From: an uncultured Bacilli bacterium
GTDB lineage: Bacteria; Bacillota_I; Bacilli_A; RF39; UBA660
Reading direction: 5' to 3'
Assembly: GCA_934122395.1 (NCBI GenBank)
Contig: CAKOWQ010000001.1
Span: 1 to 64,000, forward strand
Length of the DNA: 64,000 bases
Position 1 is the first letter of the stretch, and the number at the start of each line of letters is the position of its first letter. The notes under the pieces are model-generated. The model did not search any database and was not told the DNA's origin. It saw only the letters and a list, made by a program, of their open reading frames with translations. The translations under genes and the position numbers were made by a program. Shown piece after piece: positions 41,628-49,214 of the stretch.

Positions 41628-42125
41628 ATGGCTGAATTACGAGATTTATATGATGCTAATAGTGTTAAAACTGATAAAACATATCGCAAGGGAGAACAAA
41701 TACCAAATGGATATTATCCTATGGTGGTAATGGTTGTAATTAGAAATTCTAAAGGTGAATTTTTAATGCAAAAAAGAGTAAAGTCAAAAGGTGGCGATTG
41801 GGGTGTAACTGGCGGACATCCAAAATCTGGTGAAACACCTTTAGAAGGAATTATTACTGAAGTTAGAGAAGAATTAGGTTTAGATTTTTCAAATGAAAAA
41901 TTTACTGAATATGATTCTGGTTGTGATGGTAATGATTGTTATAAAATGTATTTTGTAAATAAAGATGTAGATCTTAAAGATGTAAGAATTCAAGAAGATG
42001 AATTGTCAGAAGTTAAATGGTTTTCTATGGATGAGTTAAAACACATGGTAGCTATTAAAGAGTTAAATGAAAATCAAATATCATGTTTTGTTAAAGTATG
42101 TAATTTTTTAGAACAAAATAAATAA
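41628..42125 (+). CDS. NUDIX hydrolase
   Basis: 165 residues. The NUDIX box is seen in GGHPKSGETPLEGIITEVRE then ELG (G-x5-E-x7-REUxEExG). N-terminal YRKGEQIPNGYYPMVVMVVI and QKRVKSKGGDWGVTGGH are as in isopentenyl-diphosphate isomerase-like or general NUDIX members. It cleaves nucleoside-diphosphate-linked compounds. Start ATG 41628 after AAAGAGGAAA. Sits alone between lipoprotein and a set of small hypothetical genes; probable ICE cargo. Confidence 0.85.
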   Translation: MAELRDLYDANSVKTDKTYRKGEQIPNGYYPMVVMVVIRNSKGEFLMQKRVKSKGGDWGVTGGHPKSGETPLEGIITEVREELGLDFSNEKFTEYDSGCDGNDCYKMYFVNKDVDLKDVRIQEDELSEVKWFSMDELKHMVAIKELNENQISCFVKVCNFLEQNK

Positions 42126-42165
42126 AGTGTGTTTGATATAATGGTTTATGTAAGTGGTGGTTTTT

Positions 42166-42396
42166 GTGAAATATGAGGATTTAAAAAAGAAATTTGAAAT
42201 AAATAAAAAGGTAAAATTTAAATTATATAGTTTAGAATATATAATTGAAATGATTGATAATAATGTGGTAATATATCCTGAAATATATCCGCAAAGAAAA
42301 TCAAAATATTTTTCACTTGATGCTGTTATGAGTTATTTTACAGTATATAATGAACCATTGATTGAAAACATTGACAGAATAAATATTATTGAATAA
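42166..42396 (+). CDS. hypothetical small protein
   Basis: 76 residues from GTG 42166, with a GGTGG site five to nine bases upstream. Alpha/beta look: KYEDLKKKFEINKKVKFKLY then YIIEMIDNNVVIYPEIYPQR. Ends just before the AAGGGGG site of the next small gene. First of a run of uncharacterised genes up to 49.2 kb. Confidence 0.5.
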   Translation: MKYEDLKKKFEINKKVKFKLYSLEYIIEMIDNNVVIYPEIYPQRKSKYFSLDAVMSYFTVYNEPLIENIDRINIIE

Positions 42397-42405
42397 GGGG
42401 GATAA

Positions 42406-42522
42406 ATGATTTTAAAAATAATAATAGGATTAGTATTAAGTGTACTAGTTCTTTTTTTGTATTCCTGTTGTATTGTTGCAAGTAGGGAAGATAAATATAT
42501 GGGAGAATTAAATGAAGAATAA
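42406..42522 (+). CDS. very small membrane protein
   Basis: 38 residues from ATG 42406 after AAGGGGG. One hydrophobic helix (MILKIIIGLVLSVLVLFLYS) with two Cys, then an acidic tail. Overlaps the next gene start (42512). Unknown function. Confidence 0.5.
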   Translation: MILKIIIGLVLSVLVLFLYSCCIVASREDKYMGELNEE

Positions 42523-42739
42523 AATATTAAAAAAGATCAATAAAAAGTTATCTGATTCAGATAATTTTTTTGATGGAGAAATTAATGAGATATTGAATAT
42601 AGTTGATGATATATTAACTAAATGTGATATTGAAAATAATAATTTGAAGTTTATTGATAAAACAATAAGTCTTTATAATAACTGTATAAATTGTATAAAG
42701 GAATGGTGTAACGAATGCAAATTAAGAATAAAGAATTAG
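42512..42739 (+). CDS. hypothetical small helical protein
   Basis: 75 residues, start ATG 42512 within the preceding gene end (GGGAGAATTA upstream). Acidic and helical. Contains four Cys, three near the end (NNCINCIKEWCNECKLRIKN). No recognised family; overlaps the next gene. Confidence 0.5.
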   Translation: MKNKILKKINKKLSDSDNFFDGEINEILNIVDDILTKCDIENNNLKFIDKTISLYNNCINCIKEWCNECKLRIKN

Positions 42740-43335
42740 CGTTTCTTTCACTATGTGGTGATTGGGATTATAGAAAAAATGTAGATATGACAGAACCACA
42801 TTTACAAGGAATAGCAATTCGTGATAATAAGATTTTAATATCTTGTGAAAAATTTTCTAATACAGCTGACGATTATGTGTCATGTATTGCTACAGAAATA
42901 GAAGATAAAAATATGATTAATAAATTTAAAAAACTAAATTTAAAAAATAAAGGAGAAGTAATAGATTTTATTTCTAATATAGAAAAAATTGTTGACTGGA
43001 AAAAGATAAGCAAAATGTTAGAACAAGAAGAATTAAAATTGTGTGAAGAAGGATTAACCATAATAGAAAGTAAAAGTCTTGAAGGATGGCATTGGTATAA
43101 ATATGATGATGGTTCAGGTCATCTTGAATCTCCAAATAAAGAAGAATATATGAGTTATGATTTATCAACCAATGAATATAGAATTACAAAAGAATCAGAT
43201 TGGGAATTATTCCCTTTATCATATTATTATGCTGATGGTGTAGAACCAGAAAAGTTTGATCCATTTCAATTTATGGAGCAAGAAATGTTAGACTATAATT
43301 TACAAAAATCAAAAAATGAAGAGTTTGTTTTATAA
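42715..43335 (+). CDS. hypothetical acidic protein
   Basis: 206 residues. LAFLSLCGDWDYRKNVDMTE and GWHWYKYDDGSGHLESPNKE stand out: tryptophan/tyrosine/aspartate rich. The C-terminal half is strongly acidic (VEPEKFDPFQFMEQEMLDYN). Similar in style to the other genes of this block. Unknown function; anti-defence or leading-region role is only a positional guess. Confidence 0.5.
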   Translation: MQIKNKELAFLSLCGDWDYRKNVDMTEPHLQGIAIRDNKILISCEKFSNTADDYVSCIATEIEDKNMINKFKKLNLKNKGEVIDFISNIEKIVDWKKISKMLEQEELKLCEEGLTIIESKSLEGWHWYKYDDGSGHLESPNKEEYMSYDLSTNEYRITKESDWELFPLSYYYADGVEPEKFDPFQFMEQEMLDYNLQKSKNEEFVL

Positions 43336-43349
43336 AGGGGTGATAAAGA

Positions 43350-44057
43350 TTGAGTATATTACAAGAATATGAAGAAATCAAAAAATATATAGGTGAAGAA
43401 AAGTGGGATAATATTGATAACTATATAAATGATATTCATCCAGAATTAAGGTTAGATCAAATAATTTACAGTTATGAAAATTGGTTGAATTATGAAAAAT
43501 GGTTTTATAAAAAAGTAAAAGAATATAGTGTTGATGTTCAAAGTGTATGGAAAACAGACTATGATGATTACAAGTGTTTAGCCATTATTGGAAATGGTTT
43601 AAAAAATATAGGAAGTATTATAGCAAGTTATGATGAGGTCCAAATAAGAAATTTAACTGGAAATATTAAAAATCAATTAAGTGAAAAAGAACTTGAAAAT
43701 GCTTTTGCAGTTTTAATTTTAAATAATTATAATGATTATAAAAAATTACCAACGATTAGTAATTGCTCTAAACTATTAAAATATGTATATGATTGTGTGT
43801 GTAGTTCTGATAGTTCTATGTGTCATATAGATTATGAAGATTGGAAAGAGTTAAAAGAAGATTTAGATTATACAGACAAAGATTTGGAAATATTAAATAA
43901 TGAAATAAAAAAATATGGATTAGATGAAGTGATTGAAATAGACACTGGAGAATATATAATTGTTGGGTATGGAGATTTAGAGACAAGATTTATTGATGAT
44001 AGAGATATTAAAAATCGCGTTGAAGTAAAGGAAGAATTAGATGATTATGAAAAATAA
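43350..44057 (+). CDS. hypothetical acidic protein
   Basis: 235 residues from TTG 43350 after AAAGGGGTG. Very rich in Asp, Glu, Tyr and Trp (EEKWDNIDNYINDIHPELRL; SMCHIDYEDWKELKEDLDY). No motif recognised. Its end overlaps the start of the small Cys protein. Confidence 0.5.
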   Translation: MSILQEYEEIKKYIGEEKWDNIDNYINDIHPELRLDQIIYSYENWLNYEKWFYKKVKEYSVDVQSVWKTDYDDYKCLAIIGNGLKNIGSIIASYDEVQIRNLTGNIKNQLSEKELENAFAVLILNNYNDYKKLPTISNCSKLLKYVYDCVCSSDSSMCHIDYEDWKELKEDLDYTDKDLEILNNEIKKYGLDEVIEIDTGEYIIVGYGDLETRFIDDRDIKNRVEVKEELDDYEK

Positions 44058-44214
44058 AATTTTGTTAGAAATAACTGATTTTTGTTTTGATTGTCCTCTT
44101 CACGAAAAATGTATAGAAGAAAAATGTGTTCTATTTAGAATAGAAAAAATTATATGTAAGAAGGAGGAAAAACTAAATGAAATTAATGACAAAAGAATTA
44201 GAAAAAAAGTTTGA
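44047..44214 (+). CDS. small Cys-rich protein, probable zinc binder
   Basis: 55 residues from ATG 44047 (an in-frame ATG also at 44041). Cys pattern FCFDCPLHEKCIEEKC then a further Cys after RIEKII, suggesting a four- or five-ligand metal site. The tail is basic. It overlaps both neighbours and carries the AAGGAGG site of the next gene within its frame. Confidence 0.5.
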   Translation: MKNKILLEITDFCFDCPLHEKCIEEKCVLFRIEKIICKKEEKLNEINDKRIRKKV

Positions 44215-45220
44215 GAGATATCCACTATATAGTCAAGATGGTATGGGTGGCAAAGCTAAAGTTCTAGTTAAATATTTTAATCCTGTTGGTGCTGGGACAT
44301 GGTTGATTACAGAGGGCAACAAATTAGAAAATGGTGATTATGAAATGTTTGGATATTGCCATCTAGGAGATGATGATTTTGCAGAACTAGGTTATGTAAT
44401 GCTATCAGAATTAGAGAATATTACATTATTTGGAGGATTGAAAATTGAAAGGGATTTATATTTAGCTGATAATATAACTTTATATGATGCTATGAAAAGG
44501 TCTGGAATGAAAATCCCAGATTTTTTAAATGTTAATTTGAAAAAAGAATTAAATGTAAATTCATTGGTTAATAATTTTGAAGTGCCATTAGTAATTGAAG
44601 AGTATTTAGATTTATCACTTGATGATTTAGAAAATGATTTGTATCTAAAAAAAATATGTCCTGATAGTAGAAATAAACTTGTATATTGTGATAATGATAT
44701 ATGCTACTATGATTGCTTTGATGGTGATTATTTATGTATTGCAACTAAAGATGCAATTAAAATGAAAGAAAATCATGTACATAATAATAGTGGTCTTATT
44801 AGATTAAATGAATTAAGCAGTAATGAAATAAATATTGATTATGGAGGTAAATGGATTAAAGATATAGCTGAAAAATATAAAACTAGAGATTCAATAAAAT
44901 ATAATTCATATATTACTGCTAAGTTTAAAAGTATTATAGATAAACAAACAATAACAAATGACTTGAGATATGTAGAAAGTTGTGCGGAATACGAGACTTT
45001 AAAAGAAAGCTTGAATGATGAAGATATAATTAAAGTTAATAATGTAATCAAAGATTTTACTTTTTATGAAAATAGTTATGATGATGGAGAAAGAGATATT
45101 ATAGGAGAATATGAAGGCAGATATGGTAATTATAATATTATTGAGTGGTATGAGGGTTTAAAATCTACAAAGTCTTTTCTTGAAGATTTTAAATTAGAAA
45201 GAGATGATTATAGTGTTTAA
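44177..45220 (+). CDS. DUF2958-domain protein
   Basis: 347 residues. The first 110 match DUF2958: LYSQDGMGGKAKVLVKYFNP, GAGTWLITEGNKLENGDYEM, FGYCHLGDDDFAELGYVMLS and GLKIERDLY. This domain is frequent in plasmids and ICEs, often in single-strand-related or anti-restriction regions. The rest is unrecognised and acidic. Start ATG 44177 after AAGGAGGAAA. Confidence 0.72.
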   Translation: MKLMTKELEKKFERYPLYSQDGMGGKAKVLVKYFNPVGAGTWLITEGNKLENGDYEMFGYCHLGDDDFAELGYVMLSELENITLFGGLKIERDLYLADNITLYDAMKRSGMKIPDFLNVNLKKELNVNSLVNNFEVPLVIEEYLDLSLDDLENDLYLKKICPDSRNKLVYCDNDICYYDCFDGDYLCIATKDAIKMKENHVHNNSGLIRLNELSSNEINIDYGGKWIKDIAEKYKTRDSIKYNSYITAKFKSIIDKQTITNDLRYVESCAEYETLKESLNDEDIIKVNNVIKDFTFYENSYDDGERDIIGEYEGRYGNYNIIEWYEGLKSTKSFLEDFKLERDDYSV

Positions 45221-45311
45221 TAAGGGAAATGTAGAAAAAGAAATAAATAGATATAATAAATATCTTAATAAAACGTGGAAAAGTGGAGTTGATAATATTG
45301 AGATGTTTTGA
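45204..45311 (+). CDS. possible very small protein
   Basis: 35 residues from ATG 45204, bridging two genes (17 bases inside the previous, 14 bases into the next). GNVEKEINRYNKYLNKTWKS looks like a normal helical peptide. No clear ribosome site. It could be a real coupled small gene or chance. Confidence 0.3.
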   Translation: MIIVFNKGNVEKEINRYNKYLNKTWKSGVDNIEMF

Positions 45312-45789
45312 AGAATTGAGTTTAAAGGAAATTAAAAAGCAATATGATTTAGGAGAAAAGTATTGTATTGATTATTTAAAAAAATTTGATTCAGAAGAGT
45401 ATAATGAATCATTAAAAGATATCTTGTCGGAGTTAAATATTGATAATAGTATTTTGTACATGAATATAGAAGAAATACCAGATAAGGGTTATCTTGAAGG
45501 AGAATTAATTAATAATTTAAAGAACTTAAATGATAATTATTCATATACAGTTGCTAGACTTAAAAATGTTTGTCATTGCGTAGAATTGCATTATAGAGAT
45601 GGTTCTCCAACTATTGAATATAGTATTAGATTGGAACCAGATTACTGGGAAAGCGAAATAGAAGAAGTAGAGTGGTTTGATAAGAATATGTCAGATGATG
45701 AATTATTTGATAAATTAGAAGAATTATTTAAAGATTATTTTGGCGAAGAAGAATTTATATATAAAAACTATAATTGTAAAGAAATATAA
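45298..45789 (+). CDS. hypothetical acidic protein
   Basis: 163 residues from TTG 45298, ten bases after GTGGAG. Middle part VARLKNVCHCVELHYRDGSP looks beta-rich; the end is strongly acidic (EEVEWFDKNMSDDELFDKLE). Unknown. Confidence 0.5.
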   Translation: MRCFEELSLKEIKKQYDLGEKYCIDYLKKFDSEEYNESLKDILSELNIDNSILYMNIEEIPDKGYLEGELINNLKNLNDNYSYTVARLKNVCHCVELHYRDGSPTIEYSIRLEPDYWESEIEEVEWFDKNMSDDELFDKLEELFKDYFGEEEFIYKNYNCKEI

Positions 45790-45802
45790 AAGGTGGTGTG
45801 AG

Positions 45803-46411
45803 ATGGGAGAAATATATACAAATTGTTATGGATCGTTGAGTGTATATAAAAATAAAAATGATGCTTTAAAATTTTATAATGAATGTTATTTACTTAGTGA
45901 AGGAGCAGAGAGAGAAAGATATGCTTCTATTTTATTTGCTCTAAATAATAATGAAAGTATAGCGTATGATAATTTTAGTAAAAATTGCAGAGAAATTTAT
46001 ATACATACCAATAATTATTTTGAAAGGCCATTAAAAATAGATTTAGATTCAATGTTGCCTTTTAAAGATTGCATTAAATATTATAAAGATAATTTAAAAT
46101 CTTTATTAGAAGTTTGTAATGAATTTGATATTGATTTTAATAATAATAGTCCGTTTGAAGAATTTGGGGCTGATAATGAGTTTAATATGCGTAGTATTAC
46201 AGATTTCTATATAGAATTATTAAAAAAGAAAAAAATAAGTTTTGATAATGTTACAACTAACGAAGTATCAGATGGAAAATATGAGTTGGTTATTGACAAC
46301 AATTTTGTACTAGATACAAGAGCATGGGATGATTTTAATTCTGTGATTGACAATGTAAATAGTATAGAAGAATATAGCAAAAAGAGGGAGAATGAAAAAG
46401 AATATGAATAG
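45803..46411 (+). CDS. hypothetical protein
   Basis: 202 residues from ATG 45803 after AGGTGGTG. N-terminus IYTNCYGSLSVYKNKNDALK then FYNECYLLSEGAERERYASI has the look of the YodL/DUF-type small domains of ICE proteins. Middle contains SIAYDNFSKNCREIY. No function known; overlaps the next gene by 20 bases. Confidence 0.5.
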   Translation: MGEIYTNCYGSLSVYKNKNDALKFYNECYLLSEGAERERYASILFALNNNESIAYDNFSKNCREIYIHTNNYFERPLKIDLDSMLPFKDCIKYYKDNLKSLLEVCNEFDIDFNNNSPFEEFGADNEFNMRSITDFYIELLKKKKISFDNVTTNEVSDGKYELVIDNNFVLDTRAWDDFNSVIDNVNSIEEYSKKRENEKEYE

Positions 46412-46841
46412 TAAATATTTGGAAGAAATTTATGAAGAAAATAAAAAAGTGTTCAATAAATGTGGTCTTGATATTTGTTCAAGTGAAGATCTAAAAAATT
46501 TTATTGTTTATGAAATGGAATCTAATTTTCAGTTTGAATTCGATATAGATATTAATCCAAATAAATTATTTGAAAAGAACATAGATATAGAGGTAAATAA
46601 TAATAGAATTATGAGGATAACACAAACTGAATCAGATAAAGTAAGAAATGGAATTGGACTTAAAACTTTGGACGAAAAAGGAAATGTTGATAGGAATGAT
46701 CTAATAAGTGAAGGAGATTTTGTAATGTTAATGAATTATTATTCATTTGTTAAAGATAATGATATATATGATGAGTTTATAAATATTACTGGTACTAATA
46801 GGAAAGAAGATTTTGATATTAATAAGGAAATAGAAATGTAG
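46392..46841 (+). CDS. hypothetical acidic protein
   Basis: 149 residues, start ATG 46392 after AGAGGGAG. FEFDIDINPNKLFEKNIDIE and ISEGDFVMLMNYYSFVKDND are notable. No motif recognised. Confidence 0.48.
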   Translation: MKKNMNSKYLEEIYEENKKVFNKCGLDICSSEDLKNFIVYEMESNFQFEFDIDINPNKLFEKNIDIEVNNNRIMRITQTESDKVRNGIGLKTLDEKGNVDRNDLISEGDFVMLMNYYSFVKDNDIYDEFINITGTNRKEDFDINKEIEM

Positions 46842-46854
46842 GTGTGAAAATAAA

Positions 46855-47583
46855 ATGACTTATTATGAAATATTAAAAGAATCTAAAATTGTATATGAAT
46901 ATTTAATAGATATTTTAGATAATGCTGATATACAAGTATTAGATAATAATCAAGGAAAAATAAAAGAATTTTTAACTGTCATTTCAGACATTTATGAAAA
47001 TACTTATAATCAAACTAAAAAATACAATAAAAATGATTTGATGACAGTTTGTAATTGTCCTAAGTGCCAAAATAAATTATTAATAAGTGATTTGATAGAT
47101 TATACTTATTTATGTGATAATTGTGATGAAAATTATTATTATATTGAAGTAGAAAACAATAATAAATGGTATTTAACTAATGATAATAATGAAAACTTAA
47201 ATAAAAGTTTTAATATTGGATTGAGTTATAATAATGATACTAAAAAATTGTATGTAGGAACTGAGGATAGTTCTGGAGCAAAATATGTTTGTAATGATAT
47301 TGACGATATAAAAGAAGCTGTAAGTGATTATATATTTGAATATATAAATTATGATACTTTTAGCATTAAGATATGGGAAACAGAAGAAGATAGAGATGCA
47401 AAAGAATCTATTGTACTTGATGGTACATACTATGATTTAAAAGATGCTGTTGCTAGGTTGAAAAAAGTAATGTCAAGACAAGATTATGTTTTTGCAGAAA
47501 TTGAAAATGAATATGGTGAACTGTTTTATTCAACTGATGGTGTTAATGAAGAGTATCATAAAGAACAAAATTTAGAAATATAA
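46855..47583 (+). CDS. hypothetical protein with zinc ribbon
   Basis: 242 residues. Cys pairs in CNCPKCQNKLLISDLIDYTY and LCDNCDENY form a zinc ribbon near residues 67-92. The C-terminal part repeats the acidic, Tyr-rich style of the block (FSIKIWETEEDRDAKESIVL). Start ATG 46855. Unknown function. Confidence 0.52.
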   Translation: MTYYEILKESKIVYEYLIDILDNADIQVLDNNQGKIKEFLTVISDIYENTYNQTKKYNKNDLMTVCNCPKCQNKLLISDLIDYTYLCDNCDENYYYIEVENNNKWYLTNDNNENLNKSFNIGLSYNNDTKKLYVGTEDSSGAKYVCNDIDDIKEAVSDYIFEYINYDTFSIKIWETEEDRDAKESIVLDGTYYDLKDAVARLKKVMSRQDYVFAEIENEYGELFYSTDGVNEEYHKEQNLEI

Positions 47584-47593
47584 AGGGGGAAAT

Positions 47594-48613
47594 ATGAAGT
47601 TTAAGGGTAAAATAAAAGAATTAAATGATATTATTATATCTGATCCAAGTTATGGTAGTAATGTTGCATGTAGATATGAAAATAAAAATATGGATATGAA
47701 GGATGTTTTTGTAGAAATGCAATTTGATACAACTGATTTTGAAGAAGAAAATGATAAACATATACATTTCTTTATAATAATTAAAACTGATGAAAATGAA
47801 TGTAATTTAACAGATGAAAGAGAGATAAAAGTTTTAAAAAATACAAAATTAAAACAATATGATATTGGTGTTGATACTGCGTGTTTTGCAATGGGAATAA
47901 ATGATTATGCTAAAGAAATAGAAGATATGAGAGAAGAATGGCAACCTGAATGTTCTATAAGAACAGGTACTGATGGAACAATGGGTAGTGTCATTGAAGG
48001 TATAAGAGACGATAAATTAAGGTTCTTACTTATAATAAGTGGTGTTAATAAAGATTTTTGTTCCAGAAATGAATTGTTTGATTATATAAAAGAAAGATTT
48101 GACATCAAAGAATTAAAAATGGAAGGTTTATTATTAAGTGGAAAACAAAGAAATTTGAGTGAAGGTGATAAAGTTGAAATTAGTGAATGCTCGATAACTA
48201 ATGATGTAGGTGGTACTACAATAATAAGAAATTCTGATTATGCTAATTTGGTAGCTGGTTATAATATCACAATGGAAGAATCTGATGGAACTCCTTACTT
48301 TCAAAGTGTAATAGAAGATACAGATTCATTAGTTGATATACCTATTCAAGTAGAAATTATAAAAACTTACCATAGCGGTAAAAACTGGTATAGATATATG
48401 GGAAAAATAACTGATGAAAGATTGATTAAGGAATTTAATAAAATTGGAATTACAGGAAATGATCCTGAAGATTATAAAAAATATCCAAATAAAAGTTTAT
48501 ATGAAAGTGCATTAAAGGCAAGAGAAGAATACGATCCAACGATAATATGTTTTTCGGAATTTGATATAGTTAAATTATTGGAAAAGAATTCTGATAAAGA
48601 AATGGAGATGTAA
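47594..48613 (+). CDS. hypothetical protein with DPSY motif
   Basis: 339 residues from ATG 47594 after AAAGGGGGAAA. ELNDIIISDPSYGSNVACRY, YDIGVDTACFAMGINDYAKE and IRTGTDGTMGSVIEG are distinctive. The DPSY and GVD-x-A pattern recalls DUF4241-like proteins but I am not certain. The second half is beta-rich. Unknown function. Confidence 0.52.
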   Translation: MKFKGKIKELNDIIISDPSYGSNVACRYENKNMDMKDVFVEMQFDTTDFEEENDKHIHFFIIIKTDENECNLTDEREIKVLKNTKLKQYDIGVDTACFAMGINDYAKEIEDMREEWQPECSIRTGTDGTMGSVIEGIRDDKLRFLLIISGVNKDFCSRNELFDYIKERFDIKELKMEGLLLSGKQRNLSEGDKVEISECSITNDVGGTTIIRNSDYANLVAGYNITMEESDGTPYFQSVIEDTDSLVDIPIQVEIIKTYHSGKNWYRYMGKITDERLIKEFNKIGITGNDPEDYKKYPNKSLYESALKAREEYDPTIICFSEFDIVKLLEKNSDKEMEM

Positions 48614-48614
48614 T

Positions 48615-49211
48615 ATGAGTTATTATCATATAAAGAATATTAACATTGATAAGAAAAAAAATAACATTTCAGCTGACTTAGCAGATTCAAGTTTATATCC
48701 ATTAACTTTTTATAATTCAGAATTTTTATGTCAAAGAAATACATTTGAAGAAACTTATGCTGAATTTATTTATAACTTGGTAAGTGGTAATTTTCATCCA
48801 ACTTCTAATAGCAAATATTCTAAATTAGTATTAAATAACTATTTAGATAATTATTATGAAGATGCTAAAGATATTGGTGTTGTGGAAACTTACAAAAAGT
48901 ATAAAGATAATGTTGATGCAATATTAAGTGGTAACTTATCAAAAATCAAACATATTGAATCTGATAAAGAACTTCATCCGGAAAAGTATTATTTATTAAC
49001 TAAATTAGATTTGGATACAGGGTATAACTATGATTATTATATAAATAGAAAAGGAAAACTATATACATTTGTTAATAATAAAATAATGTGTTGTTCTCAA
49101 AGTGAAAAAAATTTTGGTTATCCATTATCTACTGTTTATGGAAAAGAAAAAGAAAAATTATTAGAATACAATGATTTTTTTAAAGAAAATAAAGAAGTTT
49201 TGGAGATGTAA
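48615..49211 (+). CDS. hypothetical protein
   Basis: 198 residues from ATG 48615, one base after the previous stop and following GGAGATG. Tyr/Lys/Asp rich (YHIKNINIDKKKNNISADLA; TGYNYDYYINRKGKLYTFVN). Last gene before the coupling protein, three-base gap. Unknown function. Confidence 0.5.
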   Translation: MSYYHIKNINIDKKKNNISADLADSSLYPLTFYNSEFLCQRNTFEETYAEFIYNLVSGNFHPTSNSKYSKLVLNNYLDNYYEDAKDIGVVETYKKYKDNVDAILSGNLSKIKHIESDKELHPEKYYLLTKLDLDTGYNYDYYINRKGKLYTFVNNKIMCCSQSEKNFGYPLSTVYGKEKEKLLEYNDFFKENKEVLEM

Positions 49212-49214
49212 AAG

